Part shown: positions 8,431 through 16,622 of the stretch, one piece after another
Layout of the letters: each line of letters starts with the position of its first letter
Numbering within the stretch: position 1 is the first letter of the stretch
Source of the DNA: Chryseobacterium sp. SC28
Lineage (GTDB): Bacteria; Bacteroidota; Bacteroidia; Flavobacteriales; Weeksellaceae
Assembly: GCF_003932955.1 (NCBI RefSeq)
Contig: NZ_QOVY01000010.1
Coordinates: 1-64,000 of the forward strand
Direction of reading: 5' to 3'
DNA length: 64,000 nt
Translations under genes and position numbers: made by a program
Notes under the pieces: generated by a model
What the model saw: the letters and a program-made list of their open reading frames with translations, nothing else
Database searches by the model: none
Told to the model about the DNA's origin: nothing

Positions 8431-8574
8431 ATGTCTGTAAATACCATCAAAGTTTTCGCTCCGGCAACCGTTGCCAACGTCGTTTGTGGTTATGATATTC
8501 TCGGTTTCGCCATAGATGAACTAGGCGACGAAATCGTTCAAACCTTCAAGGTTTCAAAAACCTTGAAGGTTTAA
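8431..8574 (+). pseudogene. Truncated thrB 5' copy 3
   Basis: A 47-codon copy with I3V and DELGDEIV differences from the thrB start, ending in the same hairpin-encoded tail QTFKVSKTLKV. Spacing to the next copy is 162 bp. Confidence 0.8.
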
Positions 8575-8592
8575 CTAATACAAAAGAAAAAT

Positions 8593-8736
8593 ATGTCTAT
8601 AAATACCATAAAAGTTTTCGCTCCGGCAACCGTTGCCAACGTCGTTTGTGGTTATGATATTCTCGGTTTTGCCATCGATGAACCGGGCGATGAAATCATT
8701 CAAACCTTCAAGGTTTCAAAAACCTTGAAGGTTTAA
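8593..8736 (+). pseudogene. Truncated thrB 5' copy 4
   Basis: A 47-codon copy whose protein matches the thrB start through DEPGDEII before entering the hairpin-encoded tail. It differs from the real gene by a few silent bases. It ends 19 bp before the thrB ATG. Confidence 0.8.
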
Positions 8737-8755
8737 CTAAATACAAAAGAAAAAT

Positions 8756-9691
8756 ATGTCTATAAATACCATCAAAGTTTTCGCTCCGGCAACCGTTGCC
8801 AATGTCGTTTGTGGTTATGATATTCTCGGTTTCGCCATAGATGAACCGGGCGACGAAATCATCTTAAGCAAAAATAATTCCCACCAAATCGCTATTACCA
8901 AAATCGAAGGCGATGGCGGGAAACTGCCGAAGAACCCGGACAAAAATGTAGTTTCGCACGTTATCAGATTATTTCTGAAAAAAATAAATTCAGATCAAGG
9001 AATTGACATCGAACTCTACAAAAAAATGCCACTCAACAGCGGAATGGGTTCCAGCGCAGCGAGTAGCGTGGCCGCTTTGGTCGCTATCAACGAGCTAATG
9101 GGAGCACCATTTTCCAGACAAGAATTGCTTCCGCTCGCAATGGAAGGAGAACGCATCGCCTGTGGCAATGCCCACGCCGATAATGTCGCGCCGGCACTGT
9201 TGGGCGGATTGGTTTTAGTCAGAAGTTATGAGCCGTTGGATGCCCTCAGACTCCCTTATCCAAAGGATTTATCGGTAGTTTGTGTCCATCCATACGTGGA
9301 TGTTCCCACGGGCGAGGCACGGAAAATTATCAAAGAGAGAATCAGCTTGAAATCTGCCGTTCAGCAATGGGGAAATATCGCCGGCTTGGTTGCCGGATGT
9401 TGCACCAACGATCTCGGTTTGGTTGGCCGAAGTCTCGAAGATGTCATCATAGAGCCGGTTCGCGCGATGTTGATTCCGTATTTTTACGAGATGAAGCAGT
9501 TCGCTTTGGACAGCGGCGCAATTGGATTTGGAATTTCGGGTTCGGGTCCGTCGGTTTTTGCTTTGTGTGGAAATATGGAAATTGCAGAAGTTATTTCACA
9601 AAAAATCAAAGAATTACTCAGCCAAAAAAATATAGAAAGCGAATCTTTCGTTACAAAAATCAACGAAGACGGCGCAAGAGTCATTAGTTAA
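8756..9691 (+). CDS. thrB: Homoserine kinase
   Basis: Phosphorylates homoserine with ATP, the fourth step of threonine synthesis. It is a 311-residue GHMP-family kinase with the phosphate loop PLNSGMGSSAASSVAA at about 91-106 and a C-terminal GHMP domain containing GIGFGISGSGPSVFAL. The ATG at 8756 is the only start leading into the full frame. Four truncated copies of its own first 35 codons lie immediately upstream, which must lengthen the thrA-thrB intergenic mRNA and may lower expression of thrB relative to thrA. It is followed by thrC after a repeat-rich 390-bp gap. Confidence 0.95.
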   Translation: MSINTIKVFAPATVANVVCGYDILGFAIDEPGDEIILSKNNSHQIAITKIEGDGGKLPKNPDKNVVSHVIRLFLKKINSDQGIDIELYKKMPLNSGMGSSAASSVAALVAINELMGAPFSRQELLPLAMEGERIACGNAHADNVAPALLGGLVLVRSYEPLDALRLPYPKDLSVVCVHPYVDVPTGEARKIIKERISLKSAVQQWGNIAGLVAGCCTNDLGLVGRSLEDVIIEPVRAMLIPYFYEMKQFALDSGAIGFGISGSGPSVFALCGNMEIAEVISQKIKELLSQKNIESESFVTKINEDGARVIS

Positions 9692-9693
9692 AA

Positions 9694-9733
9694 TTTGGGC
9701 AGCTTTTTCCGCCTTCCGTACCCAAACTTTTTT
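9694..9733 (+). terminator. Hairpin after thrB
   Basis: TTTGGG (9694-9699) pairs with CCCAAA (9721-9726), followed by CTTTTTTG. The loop contains a second GC-rich element (GGCAG...CCGCC). It could act as a weak terminator between thrB and thrC or be a dispersed intergenic repeat. Confidence 0.35.
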
Positions 9734-10081
9734 GCACAAGATTTTAGTTTAATAAGAAATTAAGTATAAGCATAAAAGGATTTCCACTCAAACCTAACGA
9801 AGTGGTTCATCGATTCAAATAAATAAAATAAAAAAGATGAGATAAGTCCGGCTGCAGATTCAACGTAAAACAAGTTTTGTTATTAAACCCAAGAGAGCTT
9901 AAAATTTAATTTCTTTGCTGAGCTTAAGCGCCTTTGCGAGCCTTAAAAATATTTTCAATAAGATTAAAAAAAATCTTTGCGGACTTTGCGTTAATTTTTT
10001 TTGTTAATCATAAGCAATCATTAATTTTTAATCAATTATCAATTATCAATTATCAATTATCCATCATCCATCATTCAGAAA
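9734..10081 (+). repeat. Repeat-rich thrB-thrC gap with a heptad array
   Basis: No gene seen. Decayed short motifs related to CTTTGCG recur between 9909 and 9990. At 10029-10077 there is a 7-bp periodic array, units TATCAAT three or four times followed by TATCCAT and CATCCAT, ending five bases before thrC. A promoter for thrC is not obvious. An ORF covering this region translates the array as NYQLSII repeats and is not credible. Confidence 0.6.
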
Positions 10082-11404
10082 ATGAAATATATATCAACAA
10101 GAAAACAGGAAGAAACCAATATAAAAACTGCCATCCTAAAAGGTTTAGCCGATGACGGTGGACTTTTTATGCCGGAATATATTCCGCAATTGGATGCTGA
10201 GTTTTTTGAAAATTTGCCCAATCTAAGTTTGCAGGAAATCGGTTTCCGAGTAGCAAAAGAATTTCTCGGCGAATCAATTTCCGATGAAAACTTAAAAGAA
10301 ATCATCGATGAAGTTTTAAACTTCGAAATTCCGGCGGTGAAAATTTCGGATAATATTTATGCACTGGAATTATTTCACGGTCCAACGATGGCTTTCAAAG
10401 ATGTCGGCGCGAGATTTATGGCCCGAATGATGGCTTATTTCTCCGAAGGAAAACCGATGAAAGTGATTGCTGCAACTTCCGGCGACACGGGAAGTGCGGT
10501 GGCATCGGGGTTTTTCAATGTTTTTGGAATTGAGGTTTACATTCTTTATCCGAAAGGAAAAGTGAGCCCGTTGCAAGAAAAACAACTCACGACTTGGGGC
10601 GGAAATATCAAAGCTCTGGAAATCGATGGCACTTTTGATGATTGTCAGACCTTAGCAAAACAAATTTTGTCCGACGAAGAACTGAATCAAAAATTCACTT
10701 TGACATCGGCGAACAGCATTAATATCGCGCGTTTGATTCCGCAATCGTTTTATTATTTCTGGGCATTTGCTCAACTTCAGAATTTAGGAAAACCAATCGT
10801 TTTCTCAGTTCCGAGTGGGAATTTTGGAAATTTGACCGCCGGACTTTTTGCTAAGAAAATGGGCTTGCCAATTCAGCAATTCATCGCTTCAACCAATGCA
10901 AATGATGTGGTTCCAAAGTTTTTAGAAAGCGGGCATTACGAAGCAAAACTATCAAAACAAACCATCAGTAATGCAATGGACGTTGGCAATCCGAGCAATT
11001 TTGAAAGAATGAAAAGTCTCTTTAATAATGATGTTTCGGAATTCAGAAAAGAGATTGAAGCTTATTCTTTTTCGGATGACGAAACGAAAAAGGCGATGAT
11101 AAAGGTGAAAAAGGATTTCGGTTATACTTTGGATCCGCACGGCGCGGTTGCTTATTTGGGACTGGAAACTTTTAGGAAGTCCTTCGACTCCGCTCCGGAT
11201 GACAAAAATGCCTTATTAGATAAAGATTTTATTGGGGTTTTATTGGAAACGGCTCATCCTGCAAAGTTTGTAGAAGTAGTAGAAAATGTTTTGAAGGAGA
11301 AAATCGAAATACCGGAAAAGCTGGAAGCGTTCCGTAAAAAGGAGAAACGATCGGTGGAATTTGCTGTGGATTTTGAGTTGGTGAAAGAATTTTTGATGGA
11401 ATAG
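10082..11404 (+). CDS. thrC: Threonine synthase
   Basis: Converts O-phosphohomoserine to threonine with pyridoxal phosphate, the last step of the pathway. The 440-residue protein shows the PLP lysine in TMAFKDVGAR (Lys about 106), the Ser/Thr-rich phosphate site ATSGDTGSAVASGF at about 130-143, and LDPHGAVAYLG near the C-terminus. Length and motif order match the bacterial class without an N-terminal extension. It completes thrA-thrB-thrC on the plus strand. The 390-bp gap after thrB with a possible terminator means it may also have its own promoter. Confidence 0.95.
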   Translation: MKYISTRKQEETNIKTAILKGLADDGGLFMPEYIPQLDAEFFENLPNLSLQEIGFRVAKEFLGESISDENLKEIIDEVLNFEIPAVKISDNIYALELFHGPTMAFKDVGARFMARMMAYFSEGKPMKVIAATSGDTGSAVASGFFNVFGIEVYILYPKGKVSPLQEKQLTTWGGNIKALEIDGTFDDCQTLAKQILSDEELNQKFTLTSANSINIARLIPQSFYYFWAFAQLQNLGKPIVFSVPSGNFGNLTAGLFAKKMGLPIQQFIASTNANDVVPKFLESGHYEAKLSKQTISNAMDVGNPSNFERMKSLFNNDVSEFRKEIEAYSFSDDETKKAMIKVKKDFGYTLDPHGAVAYLGLETFRKSFDSAPDDKNALLDKDFIGVLLETAHPAKFVEVVENVLKEKIEIPEKLEAFRKKEKRSVEFAVDFELVKEFLME

Positions 11405-11450
11405 AAATAGGTTTAAAAGTGATTTCTACTAAAAATTGTTTGACATACCG

Positions 11451-11480
11451 TTTCTAATCCCAAATAAAATCCTATCTTTG
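11451..11480 (+). promoter_or_regulatory. Promoter of rpsO
   Basis: TATCTTTG at 11473-11480 is a perfect -7 element, 39 bp before the rpsO ATG. A weak -33 (TTTC at 11451-11454) lies 18 nt upstream. Confidence 0.5.
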
Positions 11481-11518
11481 CACCCGAATTACATAATAAT
11501 CATTTAAATAATATTGGA

Positions 11519-11788
11519 ATGTATCTAACACCGGAAAAAAAGTCAGAAATTTTCGCAAAGCACGGAAAATCTGCAAACGACACAGGAAGCGCTGAAGGAC
11601 AAGTGGCTCTATTCACTTACAGAATCAACCACCTTTCGGAACATTTGAAAGCCAATCGCCACGATTTCGCAACAGAGAGATCATTGGTAAAATTGGTAGG
11701 AAAGAGAAAGTCTCTTCTCGATTATTTGAAACAGAAAGATATTTCCAGATACAGAGCGATCATCGCTGAATTGGGAATCAGAAAATAA
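11519..11788 (+). CDS. rpsO: 30S ribosomal protein S15
   Basis: An 89-residue primary 16S rRNA-binding protein of the small-subunit central domain. Diagnostic segments are NDTGSAEGQVALFTYRINHLSEHL, HDFATERSLVKLVGKRKSLLDYL and the C-terminal RYRAIIAELGIRK. It is a single-gene transcription unit with its own promoter upstream and a good terminator downstream. The 5' UTR of about 35 nt could allow the S15 autoregulation known in other bacteria, but no structure was worked out here. Confidence 0.97.
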   Translation: MYLTPEKKSEIFAKHGKSANDTGSAEGQVALFTYRINHLSEHLKANRHDFATERSLVKLVGKRKSLLDYLKQKDISRYRAIIAELGIRK

Positions 11789-11826
11789 AATACGCTTTCA
11801 AACGCACAAGGTTGAGATAAATTAAG

Positions 11827-11857
11827 AAGAGTTCGGCATCTGCCGGACTCTTTCTTT
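11827..11857 (+). terminator. Terminator of rpsO
   Basis: AAGAGTTCGGCA (11827-11838) pairs with TGCCGGACTCTT (11841-11852), with one GU pair, and is followed by TCTTTTTG. Strong intrinsic terminator, also usable by the convergent gene. Confidence 0.75.
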
Positions 11858-11876
11858 TTGTGGATTTTTTCTCTTC

Positions 11877-12704
11877 TTATTTCTTGATAAATTTCACAAT
11901 ATAAGTTTCGTTGCCCAGGATCTTTAGTCTAATAAAATAAACGCCGGCTGCAAGGCTTGAAATGTCAATTTTATCGCCTTCCCAATTATTTTTTGAAATA
12001 GTTTTCCCGGATTGATCAATCACTTCGTAGGCCGTGAAATTCTTGTCGGATTCGATATTAATATAATCCTGAACCGGATTTGGAAAAATCTTCACGACGG
12101 TTATTTTCTTCGTAGGATCATTTACTGCCAAGAGACAAGCCGGCGGATTGGAAATTAATCCGGCGCTAAAATCATAAAATAATGTATTTTCTGTTTCTAA
12201 ATACGGTGTACTTTGATAAAGAGGATCTAAATAAGAAAATCTACAATTATCAAACACAAAGCCGGACTTGTAATACCCGTAAGTGTATTTATACCATCCT
12301 TCACAATTAGCATCGGTCATGGGTAGTCCATATAAATAATCCACCATTGTTGAAGGATCAATTCTCATTGGAAAAACACAAGCAGTGGTCCAAGTTGAGG
12401 GTGGTTTGAAGTAAACCGTTTGTTGGGGTAACGGTCCATAATAAAAAGTTCTGGTGAAAATTGCGCTATTTCCAATTTTAGCTTTCAAAACTGTATTTTG
12501 GATAATGGTTACATTCATAATGTTAACTCCCGACGGCGAGTTGATGGTAGGATCCGTGCCATCGGTGGTATAATAGATGGTGCCACTTCCGGAGATCGTG
12601 GCGGTATAAGGCGTCAGACCGTGGTTTTCATAAGGTTCAAAAGTGATTTGAGCAAAAATTGGTTGGAAGACGGTCAACAAATAAAAAAGTAGCAATTTTT
12701 TCAT
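11877..12704 (-). CDS. Secreted protein with chitobiase-type C-terminal domain and T9SS sorting signal
   Basis: The ATG at 12704 is chosen because it begins a clean signal peptide, MKKLLLFYLLTVFQPIFAQ; a start 27 bp upstream would add nine polar residues. Residues 20-90 resemble the CHB_HEX_C Ig-like domain (GSGTIYYTTDGTDPT), found in hexosaminidases and many adhesins. The centre has aromatic- and Cys-rich sequence of unknown role that may bind carbohydrate. The last 75 residues are a type A T9SS sorting domain (IFPNPVQDYINIESD, ending GNETYIVKFIKK). Export through the type IX system to the surface or medium is expected. No catalytic domain is visible. Confidence 0.8.
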   Translation of the reverse strand: MKKLLLFYLLTVFQPIFAQITFEPYENHGLTPYTATISGSGTIYYTTDGTDPTINSPSGVNIMNVTIIQNTVLKAKIGNSAIFTRTFYYGPLPQQTVYFKPPSTWTTACVFPMRIDPSTMVDYLYGLPMTDANCEGWYKYTYGYYKSGFVFDNCRFSYLDPLYQSTPYLETENTLFYDFSAGLISNPPACLLAVNDPTKKITVVKIFPNPVQDYINIESDKNFTAYEVIDQSGKTISKNNWEGDKIDISSLAAGVYFIRLKILGNETYIVKFIKK

Positions 12705-12834
12705 ATAATTAATTTTATTTGGTTCGGTCAAATTTAAGTAATTTTAATAATCGGGCTTGTATTTTTCGAATAATTTAATAAATTGGTTCCATATTACCAA
12801 AATTCATTTTCCACTGAGGTCAAGTGCGAGGAAC

Positions 12835-13698
12835 TCAAATTTCTATCGCCCAATCAGCTGTCCATTGTTCATTAATTTCCAACTTCAATATCCCAAATTT
12901 CTCCGTCAATTCCTGATTATGATCTTCAAAATCTGCAATTCCATGCCAAGGTTCCAGGCAAACAAAATCTGCATTTTTCGCTGCCCAGATTCCGAAATAA
13001 GGAAAGTTTGAAAAGGTGAAAATAACCTTGTGATCGTTCTGATTATTTCTCAACATCAATTCTTTACTTTTCATATTCGTCATTACCAAAGCATCTTGGT
13101 AGAATAAGTCGTAAGAAAGCGAAAGCGTTTTATTTTTGAGTTCGATCGTTTTTGTTTTTTTACTAATTAGATTATTAACCAAAGGATGAATTTCCAACTT
13201 GTCATCATCAGAGAAAGCGATTTCGTAATCATCATATTTCAATCCATTCTTTGTATCAATCGCAAATCCCGGATGCGCGCCCAGCGAAAAATACAGTTCT
13301 TTTTCGGACTTGTTTTTCACATTGTAAGAAACCGTCAACTTGTTTTCAAATAATGTATATTTAATTTCCAAACTGAAATTGAAAGGATATAATTTCAAAG
13401 TTTCATCATCAGATTTTAATTGAAAAATCGCTTCATTTTCAGAAGAGTTTTTCACTTCGAAGATTTTTCTTCGGGCAAAACCGTGCCTCGGCATTTCGTA
13501 AGTTTGGCCATCAAATAGATATTGATCGTCTTTCAGCGCGCCCACTATCGGAAACAGCACAGGACTTTGCCCGCTCCAAAAATTGGGATTTCCTTCCCAG
13601 ATGATTTCTTTTTCGGTTTCAAGATCGATAAGCGAAACGAGTTCTGCACCCAGTTCGTTGAAGGTGGCTTTAAGTTTTTCGTTTTGAATGATAATCAT
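12835..13698 (-). CDS. Aldose 1-epimerase family protein
   Basis: A 287-residue galactose-mutarotase-like beta-sandwich enzyme. Likely catalytic residues are visible: His in MPRHGFARR (about 70), His in LGAHPGFAI (about 146) and Glu in VCLEPWHGIAD (about 256). The family interconverts alpha and beta anomers of aldoses or of hexose 6-phosphates (LacX/YeaD branch). Substrate cannot be told from the sequence. The gene lies alone between the T9SS protein and the divergent histidine kinase. No signal peptide, so cytoplasmic. Confidence 0.82.
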   Translation of the reverse strand: MIIIQNEKLKATFNELGAELVSLIDLETEKEIIWEGNPNFWSGQSPVLFPIVGALKDDQYLFDGQTYEMPRHGFARRKIFEVKNSSENEAIFQLKSDDETLKLYPFNFSLEIKYTLFENKLTVSYNVKNKSEKELYFSLGAHPGFAIDTKNGLKYDDYEIAFSDDDKLEIHPLVNNLISKKTKTIELKNKTLSLSYDLFYQDALVMTNMKSKELMLRNNQNDHKVIFTFSNFPYFGIWAAKNADFVCLEPWHGIADFEDHNQELTEKFGILKLEINEQWTADWAIEI

Positions 13699-13824
13699 TG
13701 TCCTTTATTTATTGAATTACAAATATCTAAATTAATCTTGATTTCTGATTTAAAACAAAGTCTAAAATCCAAGTTCTAATTTTATAATATAATAAATTCC
13801 TAAATTGCCGTTTTATAAGCAATA

Positions 13825-14994
13825 ATGAAAGGTTTCAATTTTCTGAAAAGGATCAACAGTTGGGTGGTATATTTTATACTCACGGCTATCGTTTTTGGGA
13901 TTGCAATCTCGTCTTTCATTTTGATCGATCAATTACGAAAACAGGAAATCAAAAAAGTAGAACTGATTGCCACCGCTCTCAAAGTCTACACCGACGACGA
14001 AATCTCCGCCGATCCCAGGATTCAGGAGTTGTATCTGGCTGTGATGCAAGACAATACGAACATCCCGATTATCGTAACCGACGAAAATAAGACCCCGGTT
14101 TTCCAAGCCAACGTTCCCGCACATATAGAACAGGATCCTGCAAAACTGAAAAGTTTCATCGCGAAAATGGAAAATTCCTATGAGCCTTTTGTGGTAGAGT
14201 TGCCGTCGGGGCAGAAGCAATATATCTATTACGACAACTCGGATTTGCTCAATTATTTTCGATTTTATCCTTATGTCATCGCGTTGTTCATCGGTGCTTA
14301 TTTGATTTTTTCTTTCTGGTTCCTTAGAACTTTGAAAAAAACCGACGAAGGTTTTCTCTGGGCAGGTTTGGCCAAGGAAACAGCGCATCAGATCGGGACG
14401 CCGTTGTCATCGATGATTGGCTGGGTCGAGATGATGAAGCTGGAAGACGAAAACGGGCTCGGCGTCAAAGAACTTGAGAAAGATGTGGATCGGCTGAAAA
14501 CCATCTCCGAAAGATTCTCAAAAATCGGCTCTGTGCCGGAACTCAACGACCTCGATATTAATGAAACCGTGCAACAGAATTTTGATTATTTGAAATCCAG
14601 AATTTCTACCAAAGTCGTCTTCACTTTGAAAAAAACCTACGAGCCGGTTCTGATTCCGCACAGCAGGATCCTTATGAGTTGGGTGATTGAAAACTTAATA
14701 AAAAACGCGGTAGATGCGATGAAAGGCGAAGGAAAACTGGAGTTGGCGCTTTACAAGAAAAACAGAAATGTCTATATTGATGTCACCGATACCGGAAGCG
14801 GAATGACCAAGCAGCAAGTCCGAAATGCCTTCAAACCAGGATTTTCCACCAAAAAACGCGGGTGGGGATTGGGACTTTCATTGACCAAGAGGGTTATCAC
14901 TGAATATCACAAAGGCGAAGTGAAAATTGCCAGTTCTGAAGTGGGGAAAGGAACAACTTTCAGGATTGTTTTGAGGGAGAAACAGAAAGGGTAA
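13825..14994 (+). CDS. Sensor histidine kinase
   Basis: A 389-residue membrane kinase. Transmembrane helices at about 14-36 and 147-168 enclose a roughly 110-residue periplasmic sensor. The dimerisation helix carries the phospho-acceptor His188 in KETAHQIGTPLSSMIGW. The ATPase domain has the N box (NLIKNAVDAM), G1 box (DTGSGM), and GWGLGLSLTKRVI. There is no HAMP or PAS domain. No response regulator gene is adjacent, so it is an orphan here and its partner is elsewhere. The HQIGTPLSS form of the H-box is typical of a Bacteroidota subgroup. Confidence 0.9.
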   Translation: MKGFNFLKRINSWVVYFILTAIVFGIAISSFILIDQLRKQEIKKVELIATALKVYTDDEISADPRIQELYLAVMQDNTNIPIIVTDENKTPVFQANVPAHIEQDPAKLKSFIAKMENSYEPFVVELPSGQKQYIYYDNSDLLNYFRFYPYVIALFIGAYLIFSFWFLRTLKKTDEGFLWAGLAKETAHQIGTPLSSMIGWVEMMKLEDENGLGVKELEKDVDRLKTISERFSKIGSVPELNDLDINETVQQNFDYLKSRISTKVVFTLKKTYEPVLIPHSRILMSWVIENLIKNAVDAMKGEGKLELALYKKNRNVYIDVTDTGSGMTKQQVRNAFKPGFSTKKRGWGLGLSLTKRVITEYHKGEVKIASSEVGKGTTFRIVLREKQKG

Positions 14995-15026
14995 TCGTTC
15001 CAAATTCATCTTGATTTCAAAATCCT

Positions 15027-15034
15027 TATCTTTG
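15027..15034 (+). promoter_or_regulatory. Possible promoter of the helicase gene
   Basis: TATCTTTG matches the -7 element. It would leave a 5' UTR of about 160 nt before the helicase ATG at 15202, which is long for this genome and might be regulatory, as in cold-induced helicase mRNAs. No clear -33 element. Confidence 0.35.
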
Positions 15035-15201
15035 CCGATTGAAACCGGAAAATGAGCCGAAACTCAAATTAAATTTCAATTTTCCCAGCCTATACTTAAA
15101 TAAATTTTCCCAAATGAACCATCCAGATTCCAAATGTTTGTATCATATAACCAGAACATTATGGATGCACCATCAGACCTTAAAAAAATAATTAAATTCA
15201 G

Positions 15202-16551
15202 ATGAAAACCACTTTTGCAGACTTCGATTTACCGGAAAAGATTCTGGATGTATTGGCCGATCTCAACCTTTTCGAACCCACGCCGATTCAAGAAAAAAGT
15301 TTTGGACCGATACTTTCCGGGCGCGACGTGATGGGAATTGCCCAAACAGGAACCGGTAAAACTTTGGCCTACACGCTTCCCGTGCTGAAAACCTGGAAAT
15401 ACAACAAGAGCGGCAATCCCACAGTGTTGGTTTTGGTGCCAACCAGAGAATTGGTGGTTCAGGTAACGGAAGTGATCGCAAAAATGACAGAGAATCTGAC
15501 CGCAAGAGTCATCGGAATTTATGGTGGGAAAAACATCAACACGCAGAAATTATTGTTCAATGACGGATGCGACATCTTGGTGGGAACGCCGGGCCGGGTA
15601 ATGGACTTGGCAATTGACAATGCGATTTCTCTGAAAGAAGTAAACAAACTGATCATCGATGAATTTGATGAAATGCTCAATCTCGGTTTCCGTCCTCAGC
15701 TGACGCACATTTTCGAAATGATGAAAGAGAAAAGACAAAACATTCTTTTTTCTGCGACTATGACCGATGCAGTAGATGCTTTACTGAACGAATATTTCGC
15801 CAGCCCAATCGAGATTTCGCTCGCAAGATCTGGAACGCCGTTGGAAAAGATTGCACAATCTGCAGTTCCGGTTGAGAATTTCAATACCAAACTGAATTTG
15901 TTAATTCATCTCCTTAAAACGGAAACAGACCTTGAAAAAATTCTAATTTTCGCAAATAATAAAAAACACGCCGACTTAATTTTTGAAAAACTGAATGTAG
16001 AATTTCCGGATCAATTTGGTGTCATCCATTCGAACAAATCTCAGAATTTCAGGTTGAGAGTAATGCAGGACTTCACCAATGAAAAATTGCGAGGCGTTAT
16101 CACCACAGATATAATGGCGCGAGGTCTGGATATTCCGGACGTTTCGCACGTTTTCAACTTCGAGATTCCGGAAGTTCCGGAGCAATATATTCACAGAATT
16201 GGCAGAACGGGTAGGGCAGACAAAGATGGGATTGCGATCAGCTTTTTCACCAAAAAAGAAGAAGCTCGGCTTCTGGATATCGAGCTTTTGATGGACAGAG
16301 AAATCCAAAAAACCGAGTTTCCGGAAGCAGTTACAATTTCAAAAGTAAAAATCGCATCGGAACAAGAAGAAGTGAAAATGAAATTCTTGACAACTGCCAA
16401 ACTCAACGAAGGCGACTCTGCATTTCACGAGAAAAAGGACAAAAACAAAAAAGTCAATATGGGCGGGCCGAGCAAAAGAAAAGCACCGAAGAAATTCGGC
16501 GCGAACAGAGCTCAGCAAAAGCAAAAGTCCATTGCCAAGAGAAAGAAGTAA
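15202..16551 (+). CDS. DEAD-box ATP-dependent RNA helicase
   Basis: A 449-residue RNA helicase that unwinds RNA duplexes using ATP. The core motifs are in order: Q motif (PTPIQEKSF, 27-35), Walker A AQTGTGKT (47-54), PTREL (80-84), TPGR (129-132), motif II DEFD (153-156), SAT (184-186), and motif VI HRIGRTGRADKDG near 331. Motif II reads DEFD instead of the canonical DEAD; Asp and Glu that coordinate Mg-ATP are kept. The last 60 residues are Lys-rich and disordered, typical for RNA binding. Likely works in ribosome assembly or mRNA decay; the exact RhlE/CsdA-type role is not clear. Confidence 0.92.
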   Translation: MKTTFADFDLPEKILDVLADLNLFEPTPIQEKSFGPILSGRDVMGIAQTGTGKTLAYTLPVLKTWKYNKSGNPTVLVLVPTRELVVQVTEVIAKMTENLTARVIGIYGGKNINTQKLLFNDGCDILVGTPGRVMDLAIDNAISLKEVNKLIIDEFDEMLNLGFRPQLTHIFEMMKEKRQNILFSATMTDAVDALLNEYFASPIEISLARSGTPLEKIAQSAVPVENFNTKLNLLIHLLKTETDLEKILIFANNKKHADLIFEKLNVEFPDQFGVIHSNKSQNFRLRVMQDFTNEKLRGVITTDIMARGLDIPDVSHVFNFEIPEVPEQYIHRIGRTGRADKDGIAISFFTKKEEARLLDIELLMDREIQKTEFPEAVTISKVKIASEQEEVKMKFLTTAKLNEGDSAFHEKKDKNKKVNMGGPSKRKAPKKFGANRAQQKQKSIAKRKK

Positions 16552-16622
16552 ATTTTGCTTGCCGGTTTTGCTTCTGAAATTAAACTAATTGTCCGGTAAA
16601 ATTTGATTTTAAAATCTGATTT

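Larger units (their letters stand above)
8118..8755 (+). repeat. Tandem array of a hairpin plus the thrB 5' end
   Basis: Between thrA and thrB a unit of about 162 bp is repeated. Each full unit holds a perfect inverted repeat (arms AAACCTTCAAGGTTT and AAACCTTGAAGGTTT, 3-nt spacer; each arm is itself a palindrome), then a short spacer, then the first 35 codons of thrB. Hairpins lie at 8118-8150, 8378-8410, 8540-8572 and 8702-8734. The thrB starts lie at 8171, 8269, 8431, 8593 and 8756 (the real gene). The first unit is shortened to 98 bp by a deletion at a shared GGTTT. Units differ at several bases, so this is not a simple assembly duplication. Confidence 0.9.

Noticed and set aside
8118-8755. 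Possible CRISPR or phage-related repeats
   Set aside because: The repeat unit is the thrB 5' end plus a hairpin; there are no spacers of independent sequence.
9934-10155. ORF ahead of thrC
   Set aside because: It translates the heptad array (NYQLSII repeats) and overlaps thrC out of frame.
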